Of a stretch of DNA of 64,000 nucleotides, positions 57,897 to 64,000 are shown piece by piece; position 1 is the first letter of the stretch, and each line of letters opens with the position of its first letter. The stretch spans positions 1-64,000 of the forward strand of contig DAOOJE010000008.1 in the NCBI GenBank assembly GCA_035384965.1, written 5' to 3'. The stretch is from JAAYVZ01 sp035384965. GTDB taxonomy: Bacteria; Acidobacteriota; Thermoanaerobaculia; Thermoanaerobaculales; Thermoanaerobaculaceae. The translations under genes were made by a program, and so were the position numbers. Under the pieces are notes generated by a model, which was given only the letters and a program-made list of their open reading frames with translations, was not told where the DNA came from and did not search any database.

Positions 57897-60061
57897 AGCT
57901 GCACCCCGATCTTGGCGGCGAGCGCCGCGAGCGTCCCGTACACGTCGCTGCGGATGTGGATGAACTCGTCGATGCCGGCCTGTCTGAACGCCTCGATGTG
58001 GTCCTTGGGATAGCCGGCCAGGACGAGCAGCACGCCGGGCCGGGCTGCCTTCAGCGCCGGCGCCAGCGCCGGCACCAGCTCCGGATAGCGCTCATCGGTC
58101 GACAGCACCACCACGATCGGAGCGGCAGACCCGGCCGCCGCGGCCCGCGCCGCCTCTTCCGAAGCGAACGTCTCGGAAGCCTCCACTCTCAGCCCTCCCA
58201 CCTGGAAGAAACCGCGGGTGAAGTCGAGCCGCGGCATGAGTTCGGCGAGGGAACCGACCGCGGCCACGAAGACCTGCGGCCCCTCCCCCTGGCGCTCCCG
58301 CCACGCCTCGACCTTCTCCCGCAGCGCCTCGAACGGCTCGGCGGCCCTGTGGATGCGGACCGGGGTCACGCGAGGCCCCGGGGTGTCGCCGGTCCGCAGC
58401 GTCTTGGCGAACTCGCCGATCGTGGCGCCGCGCGCCGCGGCGTTCACGAGCGACTCGAACAGCTCCTCGGGCCGGCTCTCCAGGATGTGCTGGAGCGACT
58501 CGAGGACGCGCACGTTCTCGGCGTGCTCCTGGCTGCACCTCAGCTCCTGCAGCCGGGCCGAGCGGGCGGCGTGGAGCGCCGCATGGTCGGGGTGCCGGCG
58601 GACAGGGCGCGGCTCGGTGGGGTTCGGATAGACGTTCACCCCGAGGATCGACTCCCTCCGCCCGGCCACCGCCCGTGCCCGCTCCGCCGCGACCTCGCTC
58701 ACCAGGCGCTGCGGGATCCCCTTCTCGAGCGCCGCCAGCATCCCGCCCTCGGCCTCGATCTGCTGGAAAAGCGCCCAGGCCCTTTCTGCGACCTCCGCCG
58801 TGAGCGCCTCGACGGCCCACGAGCCGCCCGCCGGGTCCACCAGAGCGTCGAGATGGACCTCCTCACGAAGGATCGTCTGGGTGTTGCGGGCGATGCGGCG
58901 TCCGAGCTCGGACGGCAGCCCCAGCGCCGCGTCGAACGGCGCCACGTGCAGGCTGTCGCACCCCCCCAGCACGGCAGCGAACGCCTCCGTGGTGGCGCGC
59001 AGGATGTTCGTGTATGGATCGTAGACCGTCTTGTTCCACGAGGAAGAGCGGGCGTGCAGCGTCATTTTCGCCGCGGTTTCGCTCCCGCCGCTGGCCTGCA
59101 CGACCTGCGCCCACAGCATGCGGGCGGCGCGCAGCTTGGCCACCTCCATGAAGAAATGGGCGCCCACCGACAGCCCGAAGAGCATCTTGCGCGCCGAGGT
59201 CTCGACCTCCACGCCGCGCCGGGCGAGCTGGCGCAGGTGCTCGACCGCCGTGGCCAGCGTGAAGGCGAGTTCCTGGACCGCGCTCGCACCGCTGTCGTGG
59301 TACGGGAACCCGTACGCCGCCAGCGTCGCGACCGCCGGTGCGGCCTCGGAGCCCCACCGCGTCAGGGTGGCCAGCTCGTCGTAGGCGCGCCCGAGCGAGA
59401 CCGGCAGCTCGCCGAACGTCACGAGCCCGCACAGGGGATCCATCCCCAGCGAGCCTCTCAGCTTCGACACGTCCTTGCCGTGCCGGCGAAGGTACGCCAC
59501 CAGCAGCGCCGCGAAAGGAAGCGCCGCCGAGCCGGGCTGGACCAGGATCGGAACCTGCTCGAGGTCGACCCCGTCGAGAGCCCGCGAGAGGCCGATGAGC
59601 GAGGCGATCGAGGTTCCGTCGGCACCGACCTCGTCCGCCCTCGCCATGTCCGGGTCGAGCCCCGCCTGGGTGGCACGGTCCAGCAGCAGGTTCACGGCCG
59701 TCTGCCCGCGCTCCAAGTCGAAGCGCAACGCCGCGTTGAGCTCCTCGTACGTCGGGTACGGCAGCTCCTGTGCGACGAGCCACGGTCCCTCGCGGAAGCC
59801 CAGGAGCTTCGTGCCGCGCGGGAACGGTGCGTCGCCCGGCATCACGCCCTCGAACTCGAGCCCGGCCATGTCTTCGGAGGTGTACAGCGGCCTGAGGGTG
59901 ATGCCTTCGACCGTCGAGGTCAGCATCTTCTTCTCGAACGGTGCGCCCTTGAGGAGCTTGACCACTTCCTGCCGCCACTCCTCCGGGGAGGGCGCGGGAA
60001 ACTCGACCAGCAACCGTTCGGGCGGAGCCGGCGCGCCGCTGCAGTCCTGAGGCTTATCCAT
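57893..60061 (-). CDS. mutA: methylmalonyl-CoA mutase, small subunit
   Basis: The non-catalytic partner of the mutase heterodimer has the same two-domain layout as the large subunit. The 722-residue protein has a degenerate barrel (LRGSLGMDPLCGLVTFGE, SWNKTVYDPYTNILRATTEA) and a C-terminal domain without the DxHxxG cobalamin motif (VFVAAVGSLAELMPRLDF in its place), as expected for MutA. The ATG at 60061 was chosen over longer frames because the conserved region begins shortly after it (LLVEFPAPSPEEWRQEVVKL). It overlaps mutB by four bases. Confidence 0.93.
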   Translation of the reverse strand: MDKPQDCSGAPAPPERLLVEFPAPSPEEWRQEVVKLLKGAPFEKKMLTSTVEGITLRPLYTSEDMAGLEFEGVMPGDAPFPRGTKLLGFREGPWLVAQELPYPTYEELNAALRFDLERGQTAVNLLLDRATQAGLDPDMARADEVGADGTSIASLIGLSRALDGVDLEQVPILVQPGSAALPFAALLVAYLRRHGKDVSKLRGSLGMDPLCGLVTFGELPVSLGRAYDELATLTRWGSEAAPAVATLAAYGFPYHDSGASAVQELAFTLATAVEHLRQLARRGVEVETSARKMLFGLSVGAHFFMEVAKLRAARMLWAQVVQASGGSETAAKMTLHARSSSWNKTVYDPYTNILRATTEAFAAVLGGCDSLHVAPFDAALGLPSELGRRIARNTQTILREEVHLDALVDPAGGSWAVEALTAEVAERAWALFQQIEAEGGMLAALEKGIPQRLVSEVAAERARAVAGRRESILGVNVYPNPTEPRPVRRHPDHAALHAARSARLQELRCSQEHAENVRVLESLQHILESRPEELFESLVNAAARGATIGEFAKTLRTGDTPGPRVTPVRIHRAAEPFEALREKVEAWRERQGEGPQVFVAAVGSLAELMPRLDFTRGFFQVGGLRVEASETFASEEAARAAAAGSAAPIVVVLSTDERYPELVPALAPALKAARPGVLLVLAGYPKDHIEAFRQAGIDEFIHIRSDVYGTLAALAAKIGVQL

Positions 60062-60388
60062 GGTGTCCACCCATCGTCGTGATTTGCGGTTTGCAGCGCC
60101 CCGAGAGCGCCGCGCGGCCGGTAGTATACCCCGTCGACCTCCGGAGCCGGCACCGCGAGCATGTCCTGCGACGCCCGGACCCACCACGTCCACGACCACG
60201 ACGACTTCCACGTCCAGATCGAGGACGGGCCGGGGCAGACGGGCGGCGGAGGAGGAGCGGGGGCCGTAGCGTGTGGGGGTGCGGGCGAAGAACCAACCAC
60301 CACCCACCGGGCGGGTGGGTGGGCGGCCAGCCTTGATTTCCGCCACGAGCAGCCGCTACGCTCCCGGCGCAGTCGCGAGGAGGCCCGC
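60062..60388. other. 327-base divergent region between mutA and the OPT gene
   Basis: No gene is supported here. It holds a minus-strand TATACT -10 candidate for mutA at 60123-60128, a His/Asp-rich readable stretch (HHVHDHDDFHVQ) in a plus-strand frame that I judge not coding, and a perfect 9-bp hairpin CCACCCACC / GGTGGGTGG (60300-60308 and 60314-60322) in the OPT leader. GAGGAGG lies before the OPT start. Confidence 0.5.
60123..60128 (-). promoter_or_regulatory. candidate -10 box (TATACT) of the methylmalonyl-CoA mutase operon
   Basis: On the minus strand the hexamer is TATACT (5/6). It would leave a leader of about 55 bases before the mutA ATG. No clear -35 box. Confidence 0.4.
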
Positions 60389-62416
60389 ATGGAGACATCG
60401 CGCCGCACCCTGCCCGAAAACGCCTACCGCACGCTCAAGCCTGGCGAGGTTTACACCCCGCTCGTGAAGCCCGGCGAGGTCGTGCCCGAGTGGACCACGC
60501 GCTCCGTCACGATGGGGATCGTGATGGCCGCCCTCTTCTCCGCGGCGGCCGCCTTCCTGGGGTTCAAGGTCGGGCAGGTCTTCGAGGCCGCGATTCCGAT
60601 CGCGATCCTGGCCGTGGGGATCGGAGTCACCTTCAAGCGCCGTTCGACCCTGCTCGAAAACGTCATCGTCCAGTCGATCGGCGCCGCTTCGGGGCTGATC
60701 GTGGCCGGGTCGATCTTCACGATTCCGGGGCTGTTCATCCTCGGCTTGCCAGTCGATCTCTTCAAGCTCTTCCTCGTCGCGCTCTTCGGCGGGATCCTCG
60801 GCATCCTGCTGCTCATTCCGCTGCGCCGCTACTTCGTGAAAGAGATGCACGGCGAGCTGCCGTTCCCCGAGGCCACGGCAACGACGGAAATCCTGGTGGC
60901 CGGCGAGTCAGGAGGCAAGCAGGCCAAGGTCCTCGCGGTCGCCGCGGCGGTCGGAGGAATCTTCGACTTCCTCGTGATCCACTTCTCTGCGTTTTCCGAG
61001 CTGGTCACGAGCCGGGCCATCCCGTTCCTGCGCACGCTCGGCGAGAAGGCGAGGCTCGAGCTGAGGATCGACGTGCTCTCCTCGGTCATGGGGCTCGGCT
61101 ACATCATCGGCTTGCGCTACTCCGCCATCATCTGCGCCGGGTCGTTCCTGTCGTGGTTCGTGCTCGTACCGCTCATCGGCTACTTCGGCGACTCCCTCAC
61201 GATCGCGGTCGGGTCCCAGGCCGGGGGCCGGCTCATTTCGGCCATGGACGCGAACCAGATCTTCCGCGCGTACGTGCGGATGATCGGAATCGGCGGCATT
61301 GCCTGCGCCGGAATGCTGGGGATCATCCGGAGCTGGCGCATCATCGCCTCGGCGTTCGGGCTCGGGTTCAAGGAGCTGTTCGGCAAGAAGGAGCAGGCCG
61401 GCACATCGGCAGACCGCACCGACCGCGACCTGCCGATGAAGGGCGTGCTGCTCGGGCTCGGCGGGCTGGCCGTGGTGATCCTCCTGTTCCTGCTCTTCGG
61501 CGTGCTCAGGCAGGAGTCCAACGCATTCGGCCTCACACTCATCGCGCTCGCGGTCGTTCTTGTCATTTCCTTCCTGTTCACGACCGTGGCCGCCCAGGCC
61601 ACGGCCACGGTGGGCTCGAACCCGGTCTCGGGCATGACGCTCATGACCCTCATCCTGGCGTGCGCGATCCTCGCCAGCGTCGGGCTTTCCGGCAACGCCG
61701 GGATGCTGGCGGCGTTGCTCATCGGCGGGATCGTGTGCACGGCGCTGTCGACCGTGGGCGGGTTCGTCACCGACCTCAAGATCGGCTACTGGACGGGGGC
61801 GACGCCGGCCGTACAGCAGCGCTCCAAGCTCCTCGGCTCGCTCGTGGCGGCGCTCACCGTGGGTTCGGTGATCATGCTGCTCGGCAAGGTCTACGGCTTC
61901 GTCGAAACCCCCGAGACCCCGAACCCTCTGCCGGCCCCGCAGGCCAACGCCATGGCCACCGTCGTCAAGCTCATGATGTCGAACGAGCCGGCCCCCTGGA
62001 TCCTGTACGGCGTCGGGGCGCTCTTGATCATGCTCCTGCAAATGGTCAAGGTGCCGGCGCTGCCGTTCGCCCTCGGCATGTACCTGCCGCAGGAACTCAA
62101 CGTACCGCTGCTGGTCGGCGGGCTCGTCGCCCACTTCGTCGGCAAGTCGGCGCGGGGCGACGACGCGCTCCGGCAGGCGCGAAGCAACCGTGGCACGCTC
62201 ATCGCCTCGGGCTTCATCGCCGGCGGGGCGGTGATGGGGGTGCTGGCCGCGCTGCTGCGCTGGGTGTCGCAGGAGCTCGAGCTGGCTGGCAAGCTCGGTG
62301 TCAACCTCTTCAACAACGCCGAGGGGTACCGGGCAGAGCTCCTGGCACTCGTCTTCTACGCTGGCCTGGTCGCCTACATGTACTGGGACTCGCGGCGGGC
62401 GCATCGCGAGGAGTGA
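60389..62416 (+). CDS. OPT family oligopeptide/metal-chelate transporter
   Basis: This 675-residue inner-membrane protein has 14-16 predicted membrane segments. Family features are the N-terminal VPEWTTRSVTMGIVMAALFS, the KVGQVFEAAIPIAILAVG section, the conserved HGELPFPEATATTEILVAGE loop, AGSFLSWFVLVPLIGYFG and the C-terminal GMYLPQELNVPLLVGGLVAH. Bacterial OPT proteins import peptides or iron-chelate complexes driven by protons; the substrate cannot be read. ATG 60389 is preceded by GAGGAGG; a longer frame upstream lacks family-like sequence. A hairpin terminator follows. Confidence 0.92.
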   Translation: METSRRTLPENAYRTLKPGEVYTPLVKPGEVVPEWTTRSVTMGIVMAALFSAAAAFLGFKVGQVFEAAIPIAILAVGIGVTFKRRSTLLENVIVQSIGAASGLIVAGSIFTIPGLFILGLPVDLFKLFLVALFGGILGILLLIPLRRYFVKEMHGELPFPEATATTEILVAGESGGKQAKVLAVAAAVGGIFDFLVIHFSAFSELVTSRAIPFLRTLGEKARLELRIDVLSSVMGLGYIIGLRYSAIICAGSFLSWFVLVPLIGYFGDSLTIAVGSQAGGRLISAMDANQIFRAYVRMIGIGGIACAGMLGIIRSWRIIASAFGLGFKELFGKKEQAGTSADRTDRDLPMKGVLLGLGGLAVVILLFLLFGVLRQESNAFGLTLIALAVVLVISFLFTTVAAQATATVGSNPVSGMTLMTLILACAILASVGLSGNAGMLAALLIGGIVCTALSTVGGFVTDLKIGYWTGATPAVQQRSKLLGSLVAALTVGSVIMLLGKVYGFVETPETPNPLPAPQANAMATVVKLMMSNEPAPWILYGVGALLIMLLQMVKVPALPFALGMYLPQELNVPLLVGGLVAHFVGKSARGDDALRQARSNRGTLIASGFIAGGAVMGVLAALLRWVSQELELAGKLGVNLFNNAEGYRAELLALVFYAGLVAYMYWDSRRAHREE

Positions 62417-62440
62417 CCGCGGCCGCCGGACCGCAATCGA

Positions 62441-62466
62441 AAGGCCCGGGGCTTTCCCCGGGCCTT
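62441..62466. terminator. hairpin terminator between the OPT gene and the FxLYD-like gene
   Basis: AAGGCCCGGGG (62441-62451) pairs perfectly with CCCCGGGCCTT (62456-62466) around a 4-base loop. It sits 24 bases after the OPT stop and 28 bases beyond the stop of the opposing gene. A long T tract is missing (TTCGTG), so it is a strong-stem, weak-tail terminator serving both directions. Confidence 0.75.
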
Positions 62467-62494
62467 CGTGCTCGTGCGCGGACCCGGAACTTGG

Positions 62495-63367
62495 CTACCT
62501 GGATGCCGGCGGCGCGGTGGGCGGCGCCGTGAGAGGCAGCTGCGCATTGGGGTTGCCACCGGCCTGGTTGACCGAGGGGATCATGTTGGGCGGAGCCTGC
62601 ACGCGAGTCACCCGCGGGGTCGCGGACGCCGCTGGTGACGACGCTGCCCCTGCCGGCGCCGCGCCGCCCTCGGCGCCCGGAGTCGGGGGAGGCGGCACCG
62701 GCTTGATGGACTGGTAGCTGACGTCGAAGCGGAAGCTCGCCACCCCGTCGAGGGCGGCCATCCTGATCGAGAGGCTCGCCTGCTTGCCGGGCTCCAGCTT
62801 TCCCTGCACGCTGCCGCTGCCGCTTCCGAGCGTGTTTCCGGAGACGTCGGTGGCGTGGGCGGTCACGCTGACCCCGCCGGCATCGGCATCGCCGACGTTG
62901 GCGACCACGACGTCGACTTCCCACTGACCCTCGCTGACATCCCTCTTCCCGAACTGGACGACCTCGACCTTCGCCGCCCCGGCGCCCGCCGGTGCCTTTT
63001 CCTTTTCGCCGCCCGCCGCCTCCTCCTCGTCGTCGCGCCCGGCAGCGTGGGCGACATCGGCGTCGGTCACGACGAGGGTCGCCTCTCCCGGCTCGGCCTT
63101 GGCGGCGGCAAACGGGCTTCGCGGGCCCGAGGGCCTGGCGGCGGGCTGAGCGGACGGCGCCGGGTTGGCCTCGCTCGTGGCTGCCGTGTCGACGGCGGCC
63201 ATCGGGTAGGACTGCATCCGCCCGTCGGGCAGCGTCACCACCATGACGTTCCCCTGCTGGACGAAGCTCTTGACTTCCAGACGTTTGCCACCCTTGAGCA
63301 CGAGGGTCGCAGCCATGACGGAGCCAGCCACCAGGAGCAGGACCGAAGCAATGACGACCTTCTTCAC
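62495..63367 (-). CDS. exported protein with an FxLYD-like beta domain
   Basis: The 290-residue protein has a signal peptide (MKKVVIASVLLLVAGSVMA), a short N-terminal domain (LVLKGGKRLEVKSFVQQGNV, a pattern seen in exported beta domains), an Ala/Glu-rich linker, and a beta domain at about 130-215 (VSEGQWEVDVVVANVGDADA, VSVTAHATDVSGNTLG, KLEPGKQASLSIRM) of the FxLYD/CARDB kind. The rest is Pro/Ala-rich and probably disordered. No enzyme motif is seen. Function is unknown; periplasmic binding is plausible. Next gene on this strand upstream is the OmpA-like one. Confidence 0.65.
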   Translation of the reverse strand: MKKVVIASVLLLVAGSVMAATLVLKGGKRLEVKSFVQQGNVMVVTLPDGRMQSYPMAAVDTAATSEANPAPSAQPAARPSGPRSPFAAAKAEPGEATLVVTDADVAHAAGRDDEEEAAGGEKEKAPAGAGAAKVEVVQFGKRDVSEGQWEVDVVVANVGDADAGGVSVTAHATDVSGNTLGSGSGSVQGKLEPGKQASLSIRMAALDGVASFRFDVSYQSIKPVPPPPTPGAEGGAAPAGAASSPAASATPRVTRVQAPPNMIPSVNQAGGNPNAQLPLTAPPTAPPASR

Positions 63368-63443
63368 ACCGCACCTCCGTATCGCTGCAGCAATGATAGC
63401 GCCATTACCGTCGAGTGGCCATGCAAGCCCCTCGCCGCCCGCG

Positions 63444-63480
63444 CCGCAAAGAAAACGCCCCGAGGAGCGACCTCGGGGCG
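63444..63480 (-). terminator. rho-independent terminator after the OmpA-like gene
   Basis: On the minus strand CGCCCCGAGG (63480-63471) pairs with CCTCGGGGCG (63465-63456) around a 5-base loop and is followed by TTTTCTTT. It ends the minus-strand transcript 26 bases after the stop at 63506. Confidence 0.85.
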
Positions 63481-63505
63481 CCGGTTCGTCTTTCGGAAGT
63501 CCAGA

Positions 63506-64000
63506 CTACTCGAGAACCACGATGGTGACCCGGCGGTTCTTGGCGCGGCCGGCCGCGGTCTTGTTGTCGTCGATCGGCTTGTACTCGCCGTAGGAAATGA
63601 CGTTCATCGCCGCCAGCGGAATGCCGTGCTGCATGTTGAGGTAGCGCATCACGGCCTCGGCCCGCTCCTGCCCGAGCTTGAGGTTGTACTTCTCGGAGCC
63701 GAGCGAGTCGGTGTGGCCCTGGATCTCGATGTAGAGGTTCTTGGTCTTGCCGTCGTTCTTGAGGCGCGCGCCGAGGGTGTCGAGCGCAGCCTTGTACTCC
63801 TTCTCGACCTCGCTCTTGTTCAGGGCGAAGCGAACGGAGTCGTCGGACAGCGTCACCTCGTAGAGGAACTTGTTGGCCTTGCGGCCCGCCTCCTGCGCCC
63901 GTGCCAGCGCCTCCCGCGCGGTCTCCGAGAGCTTGGCGAGCTGCTCGTTCTGCGCCGCATCGGACTTCTTGAGGTTGGTGACGTCCATCTGGGTCGCCTC
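63506..64000 (-). CDS. OmpA-family protein, C-terminal part (truncated by window edge)
   Basis: The frame is open across the right edge of the window, so the start is outside. The visible part has a coiled-coil stretch (LAKLSETAREALARAQEAGR) and a complete OmpA C-terminal peptidoglycan-binding domain: VRFALNKSEVEKEYKAALDT, IQGHTDSLGSEKYNLKLGQE and VISYGEYKPIDDNKTAAGRA followed by NRRVTIVV. The Asp and Arg residues that bind diaminopimelate (D in GHTD, R in AGRAKNRR) are present. The protein is probably an outer-membrane or lipoprotein anchor to the wall. A good terminator follows. Confidence 0.9.
   Translation of the reverse strand, partial: EATQMDVTNLKKSDAAQNEQLAKLSETAREALARAQEAGRKANKFLYEVTLSDDSVRFALNKSEVEKEYKAALDTLGARLKNDGKTKNLYIEIQGHTDSLGSEKYNLKLGQERAEAVMRYLNMQHGIPLAAMNVISYGEYKPIDDNKTAAGRAKNRRVTIVVLE

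Noticed and set aside
60161..60388. N-terminal extension of the OPT gene with a His/Asp-rich stretch
   Set aside because: Not OPT-like; the GAGGAGG site and conserved N-terminus both support ATG 60389.

Overview
The window is a high-GC (roughly 70 %), gene-dense bacterial chromosome segment with about 47 protein genes, one structured RNA gene (RNase P RNA), and no tRNA, rRNA, insertion sequence, phage or CRISPR array that I could recognise. The host is a diderm: lipid A genes (lpxD, lpxA), a Skp/OmpH periplasmic chaperone, an OmpA-like protein, lipoproteins and a murein transglycosylase are present. A von Willebrand protein of the kind abundant in Acidobacteriota, DUF4388 proteins, an MglA-type GTPase and a split methylmalonyl-CoA mutase suggest an Acidobacteriota-like or deltaproteobacteria-like soil/thermal lineage. 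That assignment is inference; no marker was placed on a tree.

Layout. 1-3.4 kb (minus): start of a secreted protein, a nitroreductase and a membrane-embedded spermidine-synthase-like protein. 3.7-6.6 kb (plus): dihydrolipoyl dehydrogenase and an E2 acyltransferase, without E1. 6.7-9.5 kb (minus): skp-lpxD-fabZ-lpxA with 4-base overlaps between the last three genes. 9.7-13.3 kb (plus): a 1196-residue transketolase/glucose-6-phosphate isomerase fusion, the most unusual gene here. 13.4-15.2 kb: small ORF, M24 peptidase, DUF2892 protein. 15.3-20.3 kb (minus): VWFA protein, GAF/HD-GYP protein, tiny diheme lipoprotein, four-repeat SH3 protein. 20.4-28.3 kb: Hsp20 with a near-consensus promoter and terminator, mutL, queC, a GH3 glycosidase, mutS, tsaB, rimI. 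28.4-32.7 kb: ankyrin protein, MshEN/GAF protein, HU, M50 protease and an unrecognised protein. 32.8-36.3 kb (minus): rnpB, NYN nuclease, two linked DUF4388-type proteins. 36.4-42.4 kb: uvrC, subtilase, small membrane protein, MltD-like transglycosylase. 42.4-44.8 kb (minus): MglA-type GTPase with a long tail, and a DUF2520 protein. 44.8-51.0 kb (plus): hrcA-grpE-dnaK-dnaJ-prmA-rsmE, every junction overlapping. 51.0-54.5 kb: cold-shock gene with a hairpin-bearing leader, alr, DUF5924 protein, tpx. 54.5-60.1 kb (minus): methylmalonyl-CoA mutase small and large subunits with the MeaB chaperone. 60.4-64.0 kb: OPT transporter, a secreted FxLYD-like protein and the end of an OmpA-like gene.

How it works together. 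Most of the content is housekeeping: envelope biogenesis, DNA repair (MutS, MutL, UvrC), proteostasis (HrcA regulon, Hsp20), tRNA/ribosome modification (QueC, TsaB, RimI, PrmA, RsmE) and propionyl/succinyl-CoA interconversion. The less described content is the Tkt-Pgi fusion, which would put pentose-phosphate and glycolytic steps on one chain, and a scattered set of signalling or polarity proteins (HD-GYP, MshEN/GAF, MglA-like GTPase, DUF4388/J-domain/TPR).

Regulatory signals stand out against the GC-rich background. -10-like hexamers (TACAAT, TAGAAT, TATACT, TACAGT) precede many genes, usually without a good -35 box, and a few sit so close to the start codon that leaderless transcription is likely. 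Long open frames occur antisense to nearly every gene because of base composition and were ignored.
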